NCBI GenBank assembly: GCA_046351555.1
Contig: JAXLYI010000015.1
Location: 1-64,000, forward strand
Direction of reading: 5' to 3'
From: CAISKJ01 sp046351555
GTDB lineage: Bacteria > Myxococcota_A > Polyangia > Polyangiales > Ga0077539
DNA: 64,000 nt
Below are positions 36,501-45,884 of this stretch, one piece after another. The position numbers were made by a program, and so were the translations under genes. The notes under the pieces were generated by a model. The model was not told the origin of the DNA and did not search any database. It was given only the letters and a program-made list of their open reading frames with translations. How positions within the stretch are numbered: the stretch's first letter is position 1; each line of letters starts with the position of its first letter.

Positions 36501-36523
36501 TGCTGACGCGGTGCCCGGCGTGA
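30503..36523 (+). CDS. Giant 2006-residue P-loop NTPase, core of the candidate defence operon
   Basis: The N-terminal 210 residues are a helical domain (RPNLRRRFMQMPAWYVV). A second helical part (about 240-390) is followed by an Ala/Pro linker with five EAAPVA-type repeats (about 431-460), then a long helical region with coiled coils (about 950-1050). Residues 1173-1330 form an alpha/beta domain leading to YTTTAGQVSPEMFYGR and the NTPase: Walker A G1340-GRQL-GKT1347, Walker B LLLDE (D1429, E1430) and FKVVFAGLHNVQR as a sensor strand. This resembles ORC/STAND-type ATPases. The last 400 residues hold another alpha/beta domain and a winged-helix-like end. It probably senses a trigger and controls its partners. 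It overlaps both neighbours by 4 bases. Confidence 0.85.
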   Translation: MSDEGTPPTNPDPVSVNAEQQAAVRTPLAPSRVMERALDILDALPDGLLAEVLRDTEGLGRDALREADRSFYQSLKFRPPTAARAAAARPNLRRRFMQMPAWYVVLLCWVGGKLPALVGAPRRAWFSSLKAHDRLPRCFATPGLADEVRGALADAPFAPPVRALLGLLFGDFLYDGTPDAAWRERLTAAVREEQKVSDRSVDAAPVESTAPDVEGTRPLMDTSATLHMGDEGGHVRPEEVYPVGGVWAELLARVEAIPPGAPEWGGASDFVAEVERVAARKRAEFDLPRRHLAECLARLRGLTDAFEYYEAVDAVETFRVPADLDDVATTIERAKELESLLVGPAPKRAREVAERDARVVALLSSLKDSLGARGDDHSPAPAEPAAVAEPPAVEAGGVAPAEATPAAEVLEAAPAEQVTQAALVDELALAEAAPVAEAAPVAEAAPVVEAAPVAEAAPVEATPVVIEQTLLHATVDPPQGADESVGVSASPASRPAAIAWPGVYPLAQAAEEALGASNAPDAVRALGWTLLREREYGLAYAVARCDRADDASELAPLPAATVRWVALTRVLGTEADDGALGEMEATREDFQADVDRLRACAGARRRALALLAFAACARGAVILQDGVAVQHLSQVEIGDPFGPVDALRAVIVKYRQMGARLTAMPDRRAADEGLRAVEGSARDWRERKRVKTVKFQRATWIWRRWMQPGGPLGDMVDMIRHERIGEVAHLRAEVDRWREQVLVDRKIEEYDRRNNPSAALTEPIVGAALHELRREVADFVSLVDRWLEAVERLRSSDSGKDQRGLQFGRDLHPALKAALACVAPNPAWPLDLTAAAQAARETIEGMLAILGTPANAVDGAPFAATVGRLLREPLAAIPGLSTAELEPPAEGAVQAIARHVCDGRPELADRFDAALLRGDLRAAAEALPFLEEDAEASECERHRRRYEEARKSRAHDVNNKVARARDKLERAILEGLIGQGERDEFDRNLGGLSTPEDSYEALEAELRRLEEKISRAREERVAAVRAQLGDELQEDVRSRIERALDGGDLIAAEEYIAQYEKNGSIPAQGEDVDSLTEFFPAFINAWSEHLRASGRGGLGRPEIDAIQQQRLLGFDDLAASSESAVGGLRAWISLANRAGNRTELLKQVLEALGFEAVDASEVTTHRAGPRNVEWQQVFDVATAPVRDRARCPLHQFGSSVQGCYRVVCAWGAQSPTELVAAAKQQSVPGRATVVLYVGGDGAHGTLSVPERRRLAATSRDEHVRLVVVDEALFLYVTLCALSARHRHRARLAVAFSCALPFTTAEPYTTTAGQVSPEMFYGRRDAARQVFDPDGTCLVYGGRQLGKTALLRHVERTHHHPERGVVVKVIDLKVAGVGEALPLDGLFQVIASTLQADIPELGRTAAWPGLKERISAWLAHPDRRIVLLLDESDRFLEGDARESGRYPNVMRLKDLMERTGRRFKVVFAGLHNVQRTARDPNSPLAHLGTPLCVGPLIEGGEAREAYNLIVEPLRALGYRFESTDVVTRILGHTNWYPSLVQLFCQQLLAHIQSRDASAQGPAHTPPYVIRAADVEHAFRNRALQRAIEERFTWTLDLDVRYRVLALCIAHRIKVEREYARVGVSVSTVRDEALYWWEPGFRRDPTLEAFETLLDEMVGLGILRSTGQRYVLRSSNVVHLLGDVEENLLDAAQRTPETGYEPHTFRRMVSEDRSWERSALTARQESQILEGQHGVVVLFGGKIADVESVSRCLSRSVIRREVPQVIFSKGEASTRSRNEFERWLHGATSSRRGEPLTLLVVDDSVGWRPEWVRLATEKTKGLDSVKSHVRVLFVGSPERAWEAVGEGRLVSEFEGASVLSLGPWDERFVNRWRDELALGAGEQDACTKAVMAVSGGWSYVLHRVGREVHDRQGASWKHVLGAVEDALDAPQILRRFEIPSAARATLRALAEYGEAVSPNDLVKVADGLDRNEVNHTLAWAQLLRFAHEEPAGWRLDPMLAKLLTRCPA

Positions 36524-37668
36524 CGATCCCGTGGACCGAGCTCTTCGGCCCACGCAGCTTCCTCCTCTCGGTGTGCGACGACATCCGCCGCGGGGCTTGC
36601 GTCGTCGTGGCGCTACCCCGGCTCCACCCGCGCGGCTTCGCGCCCGCGCTCGAGCGCTTCCTCTACCGCCACACCTCCCTGACCGTGGCGGCGGTGCGCC
36701 AGGATCAGAGCGCCCCGCCCGTCGACGCTCTCTATCGCGCCTGCCGCCTCCCGCGGCCGGATGGCGCGGTGAACGCGCGGACGCTCGCCGAGTGCGAGGC
36801 CTTCCAGGGGTGCGTCGCGTTCGTCGACGTCTGCGACGACCCGGATCCCGAGCCGTGGCTCGCCGTGGCCGCGCGCTACGCCGACCTCGTCCGCAACCGT
36901 GCGGAGGGGGCCTGCGGCCAGCTCTGCGTGGTTGTCTATGAGGAGCGAGGAGAGCTTCCCAGTGAGGGGCCGGCGCTGCGGGTTCGGCGGTGGCGTGACG
37001 TCGTGAGCGGGCTCGACGTGCGGACGCTCGTTCGCGGCACCTGGGCCGAGAGCGCGGCGGGCCCGAGCGGCCTCCACGAACACCTGCGCGAGGCGCTCAT
37101 CGCGGAGTTGGCGGGCGGCGACCTCGAGCTCGCGGTGCTCCTGCACGACCGTGACACCGTCGATCTGTTGAGTCCGCACGGACACCTGCGTGACTACGCG
37201 GCTCGGGCAGCCTGGTCGTTGGACGATCCGCCGCGCCTCGAGCACGGGAGCGCGCATCTGGTGGACGGCCACCTTCGCGCGCACGTCGCCCGGCTGGCCA
37301 TGGACGACCAACGCGCGAGAGAACTCCAACGCCACCTCTGGCGCGCCGGCGTGCAGGTGCTCCTGCCCTACATCGAGGATGAGCGCTGGGCGGCCGTCAT
37401 GCGCTGGCGCCCGCACCTGGAAGCCTCGCTGCGCCGTGCGCCCCTCCGGACGGCGACGGGGCACGTGATCACCTCTCCCGACGAGTTGGAGGTCGCCCAT
37501 CTCGTGGAGCGACTCCGGGGTGGCGATGGCGCCGAGGAGGCGTGCCGATGGCTGAGGCTGCTCGCGGACATCCGCAACGACCTCGCGCATCTGCGGCCGG
37601 CCACGACAGAGCGGGTGCTTCAACTGCTCGATCTGGCGCCCGTCGCTTCGCTCATGGGGCGACGTTGA
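36520..37668 (+). CDS. Putative HEPN-domain effector, third gene of the operon
   Basis: The 382-residue product starts at GTG 36520, overlapping the stop of the NTPase gene by GTGA. The first 200 residues look like an alpha/beta domain (FLLSVCDDIRRGACVVVALP, GCVAFVDVCDD, QLCVVVYEERGE). The C-terminal part is all-helical and ends in LLADIRNDLAHLRPAT, which contains R352-N-D-L-A-H357. This R-x4-H motif in a helical context is the active-site signature of HEPN ribonucleases used as toxins and antiphage effectors; some HEPN proteins are non-catalytic sensors. The family assignment rests on this motif and on the helical setting. The operon ends here, 82 bases before palindrome B. Confidence 0.65.
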   Translation: MTIPWTELFGPRSFLLSVCDDIRRGACVVVALPRLHPRGFAPALERFLYRHTSLTVAAVRQDQSAPPVDALYRACRLPRPDGAVNARTLAECEAFQGCVAFVDVCDDPDPEPWLAVAARYADLVRNRAEGACGQLCVVVYEERGELPSEGPALRVRRWRDVVSGLDVRTLVRGTWAESAAGPSGLHEHLREALIAELAGGDLELAVLLHDRDTVDLLSPHGHLRDYAARAAWSLDDPPRLEHGSAHLVDGHLRAHVARLAMDDQRARELQRHLWRAGVQVLLPYIEDERWAAVMRWRPHLEASLRRAPLRTATGHVITSPDELEVAHLVERLRGGDGAEEACRWLRLLADIRNDLAHLRPATTERVLQLLDLAPVASLMGRR

Positions 37669-38014
37669 GCGCGTTTCTGGTCGCAGTGCCGACGGGCTTC
37701 ATGCGGTGGCTTCTCGCGGAACGGCGGCGCACACGCGGGGGATGCGTGGGCTAGGGACGAGCTCGCGCAGGCGCCTGCGCGAGCTCGTCCCTAGGGCGGG
37801 TGGCGGCCGCCACCACCGCCACCCCGTCGCCACCCTCCGCCACCCCAGAACCGCCACCCCCGCGTGCGAAAGCGCCGTGGATTTCACGTCGGCACGCGTC
37901 GTGGACAGGACCACCGCAGGAGCATCGCCGCCCATGAGCCTGTCCTCTCCGCCGCCCTTCGAAGCCGACTCACGCACCGTGGTAGGTTCGCGCTTGGAAA
38001 GGCAGCGGCCACCG
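37669..38014. other. Intergenic stretch opening direct repeat copy B
   Basis: No gene is present. It contains the perfect palindrome at 37751-37794, five GCCACC iterons (37809, 37818, 37829, 37839, 37853) and the conserved upstream region of the Uma2 gene with a TAGGTTCGC motif near 37983. An in-frame ATG at 37934 could extend the Uma2 protein by 27 residues, but it precedes the promoter-like motif. Confidence 0.55.
37751..37794. repeat. Perfect 44-base palindrome
   Basis: Two 22-base arms, beginning CTAGGGACGAG and ending CTCGTCCCTAG, meet at GGC|GCC without a spacer. Its end is 221 bases before the Uma2 start codon, exactly as in copy A. As RNA it would form a very stable hairpin; as DNA it could extrude a cruciform. 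Confidence 0.9.
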
Positions 38015-38730
38015 ATGACGCAGGCGCGCAAGCGGGTCGAGCTCACGTTCGAGGTCCCCTACTCGCACCCCTCCTGGGTGCTGGAGGACGAGCAGATGCC
38101 GGTCAGCGCAGTGCAGAACGATGCCACCCGCGCCCTCGAGTCGACGTGGCGCGCGTGGGCGAGGCGGGTGGGCCGTGCGGTCGCCGTCTACCGCGACCTC
38201 GCGGTCCGCTGGGACGAGGCGCACCCGCGCGTCGGCGTCGACCCCGACGTGTGCCTGCTGGAGCCGCCGCCCGCCACGCCCGCGCGCGAGCTGCGCAGCC
38301 TGCGGACGTGGGTGGAGGGCGACGAGGCGCCGAAGGTGGCGTGCGAGGTGGTGAGCCTCGACAACCCGGAGAAGGACTACCGCGTGGGCCCGCGGAAGTA
38401 CGCGGCGGCGGGGGTGCAGGAGCTGTGGGTGTTCGACCCGCAGCGCTTCGGGCCGGACGACGACGGGGGGCCGTGGGGGCTCCAGGTGTGGGAGCGCGGC
38501 AAGGCCGGCGACTTCCGACGCGTGTACGTGGGCGACGGGCCCGCGTGGAGCGCGTACTTCCAGGCGTGGCTCGTGGTGAAGGGCGACGGGATGTTGCTGC
38601 GCATCGCGGATGACGAGGCGGGCACGAAGCTCTGGCCCACCGAGGCCGAGGAGGCGGATCGCGCTCACGTCGAAGCCGCAGCCCTCAAGGAGAAGGTGGC
38701 CGCGCTCGAAGCGCAGCTCGCGGCGTTGCG
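37751..38730 (+). repeat. Direct repeat copy B (palindrome, iterons, Uma2-like gene)
   Basis: This is the second and intact copy of the unit described at 28621. With copy A it brackets the operon as direct repeats about 9.1 kb apart. The difference in palindrome arms and the two insertions in copy A show that the copies have diverged since duplication. Confidence 0.85.
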
Positions 38731-38743
38731 CGCGGCGAAGTAG
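38015..38743 (+). CDS. Uma2-family (DUF820) putative endonuclease
   Basis: The 242-residue product carries the PD-(D/E)XK-type core of the Uma2 family: RVGVDPDVCLLEPPP, then KVACEVVSLDNPEKDYRVG with the catalytic E and K region, and KYAAAGVQELWVFDPQ. A C-terminal coiled coil (EAAALKEKVAALEAQLAAL) may allow dimerisation. Uma2 proteins are greatly expanded in cyanobacteria and Myxococcota, with no clear biological role. The ATG 38015 follows GGAAAGG by about 12 bases. It ends 7 bases before the convergent oxidase gene. Confidence 0.85.
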   Translation: MTQARKRVELTFEVPYSHPSWVLEDEQMPVSAVQNDATRALESTWRAWARRVGRAVAVYRDLAVRWDEAHPRVGVDPDVCLLEPPPATPARELRSLRTWVEGDEAPKVACEVVSLDNPEKDYRVGPRKYAAAGVQELWVFDPQRFGPDDDGGPWGLQVWERGKAGDFRRVYVGDGPAWSAYFQAWLVVKGDGMLLRIADDEAGTKLWPTEAEEADRAHVEAAALKEKVAALEAQLAALRAAK

Positions 38744-38750
38744 CCGCCCG

Positions 38751-41668
<2,918 letters not shown>

Positions 41669-41792
41669 GCCGCGACGTTTCTATCACCGTTGGGCCCCGG
41701 CGCGCGCGCTGAAAGTCTCGCGCCCGGGTCGCCCTCCGACGGGCGCGTGATTTCGGCGCCCCGCCGCGCCGCCTTTGGCTACTGTCGGCGCC

Positions 41793-43481
41793 ATGAACGA
41801 CGCGCAGACGGACGTCCTGGTGGTCGGCGCGGGGCCGACGGGCCTCACGCTGGCGAGCGAGCTTTTGCGGCACGGCCTCACGGTTCGCATCGTCGACGCC
41901 GCGGCGGAGCCGTCGCCCTGGTCGAAGGCGGTGGTGGTGCACGCCCGCACGCTGGAGGCGCTCGCGCAGATGGGCCGCGCCGACGCGCTGATCGCCCGCG
42001 GCCGCAAGCTCCGCGGCGCGACGCTGTGGTCCAACGGCGAGGCGCTCGTCCGCGCGGACTTCGACGAGCTCGACACGGCGTACCCCTTCGCGCTCTGCGT
42101 CCCGCAGTCCGAGACGGAGGCGGTGCTCGCCGAGGCGCTCGCGGCGCTCGGCGGCGCGGTGGAGCGCGGGGTCTCGCTCGCGGGCTTCCGGCAGGACGGC
42201 TCGGGCGTGACCGCGCGCCTCACGCGCGACGGCGAGGCGCTGACGGCGCGCGCGTCGTGGCTGGTGGGCTGCGACGGCGCCCACAGCGCGGTGCGAAAGG
42301 CGCTCGGGCTGCCGTTCGAAGGGAGCACGTACGAGGAGCGCTTCCTCCTCGCCGACCTGCGGGTCGACTGGGACACGCGCGACGACCGGATCTCGACGTG
42401 GTTCGCGGAGGACGGCCTGGCGGCGTGCTTCCCGCTGCCGAGCGGGCTCTGGCGGGTGGTGCTGTCGGGGGGAGGGGAGGGGGCCGAGGCCCCGACGCTC
42501 GACGAGGTGGAGGCGGCCTTCAGCCGGCGCACGGGCCTCGGCGCGAAGCTCTCGGACATGGCGTGGTCGTCGCGCTTCCGCGTCCACTGCCGGCAGGTGG
42601 GGTCGTACCGCGACGACCGCGTGCTGCTCGCCGGAGACGCCGCCCACATCCACAGCCCCGCCGGCGGCCAGGGGATGAACACCGGGATGCAGGACGCCCA
42701 CAACCTCGCGTGGAAGCTGGCGATGGTGCACCGCGGCCACGCGCGTTCGAAGCTGCTCGACACGTACCACGCCGAGCGCCACGCGGCGGGGCAGGCGGTG
42801 CTGCGCGGCACCGACGCGGCGACGCGGGCGGCGACGGTGAAGGGCGCGCTGGCGCGGGGCGTCCGCGACGAGGTGGCGCGCTTCCTCACGGGCCTCGAGG
42901 TGGTGCAGCAGCGCGTCGCCAACGAGGTGAGCGAGCTCAGCGTCCACTACGAGAACGGCCCGCTCTCCCAGGAGCACACCACCAGCGTGCTCCAGGCGCG
43001 CATCGGCACGGCGGCCGGCGGGGAGACGCCGACGGTGGGCTCGGTCCGCGCGTTCGACAAGGCGCCCGCGGCGGGGCGGCGCGCGCGCGACGGACGCGCC
43101 ACCGTCGCCGGCGAGCCCGGCACCCGAAGCCTCTTCGAAGCGCTCGACACGCGGCGCTTCAACGTGCTCCTGTTCGACGGCCGCAGCGACAGCGCCGAGG
43201 GGTACCAGCGCTTCGCCTCCGTCGCCGCCGCGGTGCGCGAGCGCCACGCCGGCGCGGTCGACGTGACCGTGGTCACCCCGCGCGCGACGCGCCCCGCGGA
43301 GCTCCCCGCCGAGATCGCCGTGGTGCTCGACCCCGACGGCGAGCTCGAGGCCCGCTACGGCGCCGCCACCGAGTGCGCCTACGTCCTCCGCCCCGACCTC
43401 TACGTCGGGTACCGCGCCCAGCCCCTCGACGAGGCGAAGCTCCTCGCCTGGCTCGACGCCTGGCTGCGCCCCGAGACCTGA
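41793..43481 (+). CDS. FAD-dependent aromatic-type monooxygenase
   Basis: The 562-residue product belongs to the phenol hydroxylase/MhpA/RdmE class A flavin monooxygenases. It has the FAD motif VLVVGAGPTGLTLASEL, WLVGCDGAHSAVRKALG for the DG motif, and VLLAGDAAHIHSPAGGQGMN for the GD motif, followed by a thioredoxin-like C-terminal domain (about 440-562). Such enzymes hydroxylate phenols, polyketides or antibiotics with NAD(P)H and oxygen. The substrate is unknown and there are no other catabolic genes nearby. A TACTGT -10 box ends 7 bases before ATG 41793, so the mRNA may be leaderless. Confidence 0.9.
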   Translation: MNDAQTDVLVVGAGPTGLTLASELLRHGLTVRIVDAAAEPSPWSKAVVVHARTLEALAQMGRADALIARGRKLRGATLWSNGEALVRADFDELDTAYPFALCVPQSETEAVLAEALAALGGAVERGVSLAGFRQDGSGVTARLTRDGEALTARASWLVGCDGAHSAVRKALGLPFEGSTYEERFLLADLRVDWDTRDDRISTWFAEDGLAACFPLPSGLWRVVLSGGGEGAEAPTLDEVEAAFSRRTGLGAKLSDMAWSSRFRVHCRQVGSYRDDRVLLAGDAAHIHSPAGGQGMNTGMQDAHNLAWKLAMVHRGHARSKLLDTYHAERHAAGQAVLRGTDAATRAATVKGALARGVRDEVARFLTGLEVVQQRVANEVSELSVHYENGPLSQEHTTSVLQARIGTAAGGETPTVGSVRAFDKAPAAGRRARDGRATVAGEPGTRSLFEALDTRRFNVLLFDGRSDSAEGYQRFASVAAAVRERHAGAVDVTVVTPRATRPAELPAEIAVVLDPDGELEARYGAATECAYVLRPDLYVGYRAQPLDEAKLLAWLDAWLRPET

Positions 43482-43524
43482 GCAGCGTTTGCCCATGCCC
43501 CCATTGCGGGCCCATCCCGGTTGG

Positions 43525-43539
43525 TGATAGTGGTTCTCA
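43525..43539. promoter_or_regulatory. Candidate Fur operator before feoAB
   Basis: TGATAGTGGTTCTCA resembles the 7-1-7 Fur consensus TGAGAAT-N-ATTCTCA (5 and 6 of 7 matches). It lies 6 bases before the feoA start and overlaps the likely GATAGT -10 box, so iron-loaded Fur bound here would block transcription. Confidence 0.5.
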
Positions 43540-43544
43540 AGTTC

Positions 43545-43784
43545 ATGAATGATTCGCTTGCCGGGCTGGCGACGGGTGTTTCGCGGATGATCGCTTCGCT
43601 GGACGTCCCCGCGGACGACGCCGCCACGCTCGACGGGATCGGGGTGTCGCCGGGGCGCGCGGTGACGGTGCTGCGGCGGGCGCCGTTCGGCGGGCCGCTC
43701 CACGTGCGGGTCGACACGGGCGTCGAGGTGGCGATCGACCGCGCGCTTGCCGAGCACATCGCGCTCGCCCCGGGGGCGCCGTGA
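43545..43784 (+). CDS. feoA: Ferrous iron transport protein FeoA
   Basis: The 79-residue SH3-like protein has TLDGIGVSPGRAVTVLRRAPFGGPLHVRV and ends in EVAIDRALAEHIAL, the FeoA core. FeoA is a small cytoplasmic partner of the FeoB permease. The start ATG 43545 was chosen over upstream in-frame codons because the operator and -10 box lie directly before it. Its stop overlaps the feoB start by GTGA. Confidence 0.85.
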   Translation: MNDSLAGLATGVSRMIASLDVPADDAATLDGIGVSPGRAVTVLRRAPFGGPLHVRVDTGVEVAIDRALAEHIALAPGAP

Positions 43785-45718
43785 GCGACCACTGCGAGCC
43801 CGCGGAGGCGCCCGGCGCGGCGGTTCCTGGTGACGTTACGGTGGTGCTGGTGGGCCGGCCCAACGCGGGCAAATCGAGCGTGTACAACCAGCTTACGGGC
43901 GGCGACGCGAAGGTGGGGAACTTCCCGGGCGTCACGGTCGACGTGCTCGAGGCCGCGCTGGTTCACGAGGGGGCGCGCTACCGGGTGGCCGACCTGCCTG
44001 GATTCTACTCGCTCCACGCGCGGGGGGACGACACGGAGGAGGCCCACGCGAGGCGCTTCTTCGACGGGCTGCGCGGCAAGACCGGGGCGACCGTGGTGGT
44101 TCAGGTGATGGACGGCGCGACGCCCGCGCTCGGGCTCCGGCTGACGCGCGAGCTCGCGGCCGAGGGGCTCCCGCTGGTGCTGGCGGTCACGCGGCGCGAC
44201 GTGCTCGAGGCCGAGGGGCGCTCGCTCGACGTGGCCGCGATCGAGGACGCGTTCGGCGTGCGCGCGGTGCTGGTCGACGCGCGGAAGGACGAGAGCCGCG
44301 ACGCGGTGCTCCGGCTGGTGCGCGAGGCGGCCCGAGTGCGCTCGCTGCCGGCCGCGCGAGCCCACGAGGTCGACCCCGACGCGCTGGGACGTCGGTGCCT
44401 GCGCGACGCGTCCGCGACGACGTCGCCGACGGCGCTGCGCGCGAGAGAACGGACGGCGCGGCTCGACCGCTGGCTGCTCGACCCGTGGTGGGGCCCCGCG
44501 CTCTTCCTCGCGCTGATGGGGGCGCTCTTCACGGCGGTGTTTTTGGTGGCCGACCCGGCGTCGGCGGCGGTCGACGCGGCGGTGCGGGGCGTGGCGGGCG
44601 TCGTCGGGCCGCGCATCGCCCACGCGGGGGCGCGGTCGTTCGTGGTCGACGGGCTGCTCGGCGGCGCGGGGACGGTGCTCACCTTCCTCCCGCAGATCGT
44701 GCTCCTCACCGTGGCGATGGAGTTCCTCGACGCGTCGGGGTACCTGGCGCGGGGGGTGTTTCTGGTCGACCGGCTGCTGCGTCGCTTCGGGCTCGGGGGG
44801 CGCTCGTTCGTCCCGCTGCTCACCGGGCACGCCTGCGCGATCCCCGCCATCAGCGCCACGCGCATCATCCGCGACCCGCGCGAGCGTCTCACCGCCATCC
44901 TCGTCATCCCGCTGATGACGTGCTCGGCGCGCATCCCCACCTACGGCGTGCTCATCGCGGCCTTCTTCCCCGGCGTCGGCGCGGCCGGGCGCGCGGCCCT
45001 CTTCGTCGCGCTCTACGCCGCCGGCGTCGGCGCGGGGCTCGTCGCCGGCGCGGTGCTCCAGCGGGGCGTCACGCGCGGCCGACGTCTCCCGCTCGTGCTC
45101 GAGATGCCCGCCTACCAGCGCCCGCAGGCCCGCGTCGTCGGCCGCTCGGCGTGGCGCGCCGGCGCCCGCTTCCTCAAGGACGTCGGCACCACCATCCTCG
45201 TCGGCAGCGCGATCCTCTGGGCGCTCCTGCACGTGCCGATGCCCGCCCGCTTCGACCGCGCGGGCGACACCAGCCACCTCCCCGCCGCGGCCGCGGAGAT
45301 GCAGCACAGCGTGGCCGCGGGCGTCGGGCGCGCGCTCGAGCCCGTCACCCGCGCCGCGGGCTTCGACTGGCGCATGAACATCGGGCTCGTCGCGTCGTTC
45401 GGCGCGCGGGAGTTCATGGTGGGCACGCTCGGGGTCATCTACGGGATCGAGGACGCCGACGACGAGTCCGTCGACCAGGTGGCCGTCGCCCTCCGCGCCG
45501 CGCGCGACCCCGCGGGGAGGCCCCGCTACACCCCCGCCCACGGCCTCGCGCTGATGGCCTTCTTCGTCGTCGCCTGCCAGTGCATCAGCACCTTCGCGGC
45601 GGTGCGGCGCGAGACCCGCTCGTGGCGCTACGCCCTCTTCACCCTCGCGTGGACGTACGCCGTGGGCTTCGGGCTCGCGGTCGCCGTCTTCCAGGTGGCG
45701 CGGGCCCTCGGGGGCTGA
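43781..45718 (+). CDS. feoB: Ferrous iron permease FeoB
   Basis: The 645-residue product has an N-terminal G domain (G1 GRPNAGKSS at 25-33, NFPGVTVD at 47-54, G3 DLPG at 71-74), a helical GDI-like segment and then about eight membrane helices with the two Gate motifs (LLTGHACAIPAI, LIPLMTCSARIPTY and FGAREFMVG). It imports ferrous iron. The G4 motif, normally N-x-x-D, reads T137-R-R-D140, so guanine recognition may be altered. The usual length is 700-770 residues; this one is somewhat short. There is no feoC. Confidence 0.95.
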   Translation: MSDHCEPAEAPGAAVPGDVTVVLVGRPNAGKSSVYNQLTGGDAKVGNFPGVTVDVLEAALVHEGARYRVADLPGFYSLHARGDDTEEAHARRFFDGLRGKTGATVVVQVMDGATPALGLRLTRELAAEGLPLVLAVTRRDVLEAEGRSLDVAAIEDAFGVRAVLVDARKDESRDAVLRLVREAARVRSLPAARAHEVDPDALGRRCLRDASATTSPTALRARERTARLDRWLLDPWWGPALFLALMGALFTAVFLVADPASAAVDAAVRGVAGVVGPRIAHAGARSFVVDGLLGGAGTVLTFLPQIVLLTVAMEFLDASGYLARGVFLVDRLLRRFGLGGRSFVPLLTGHACAIPAISATRIIRDPRERLTAILVIPLMTCSARIPTYGVLIAAFFPGVGAAGRAALFVALYAAGVGAGLVAGAVLQRGVTRGRRLPLVLEMPAYQRPQARVVGRSAWRAGARFLKDVGTTILVGSAILWALLHVPMPARFDRAGDTSHLPAAAAEMQHSVAAGVGRALEPVTRAAGFDWRMNIGLVASFGAREFMVGTLGVIYGIEDADDESVDQVAVALRAARDPAGRPRYTPAHGLALMAFFVVACQCISTFAAVRRETRSWRYALFTLAWTYAVGFGLAVAVFQVARALGG

Positions 45719-45884
45719 CGGGAGGTTGCGCGGGGGGCCTCGACCGCGGTAGGGAGGCGCCCCCGCGCGGCGGCCCCTCTGAAAATCGAGGGTAGCCAGC
45801 GCCGGGGGAAGTTGTTATACCCGCGGCCCGCGCCCGCATGGTGCGCGTGCGCCTCGCGCCCCTGAAGGAAGGATCTCCCCCCGA
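45719..45884 (+). promoter_or_regulatory. Upstream region of mreB
   Basis: The stretch contains GTTGTTATACCCGCG near 45812-45826 with TTATAC as a -10 candidate, without a convincing -35 box. A GAAGGAAGGA ribosome site precedes the start codon. Confidence 0.35.
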
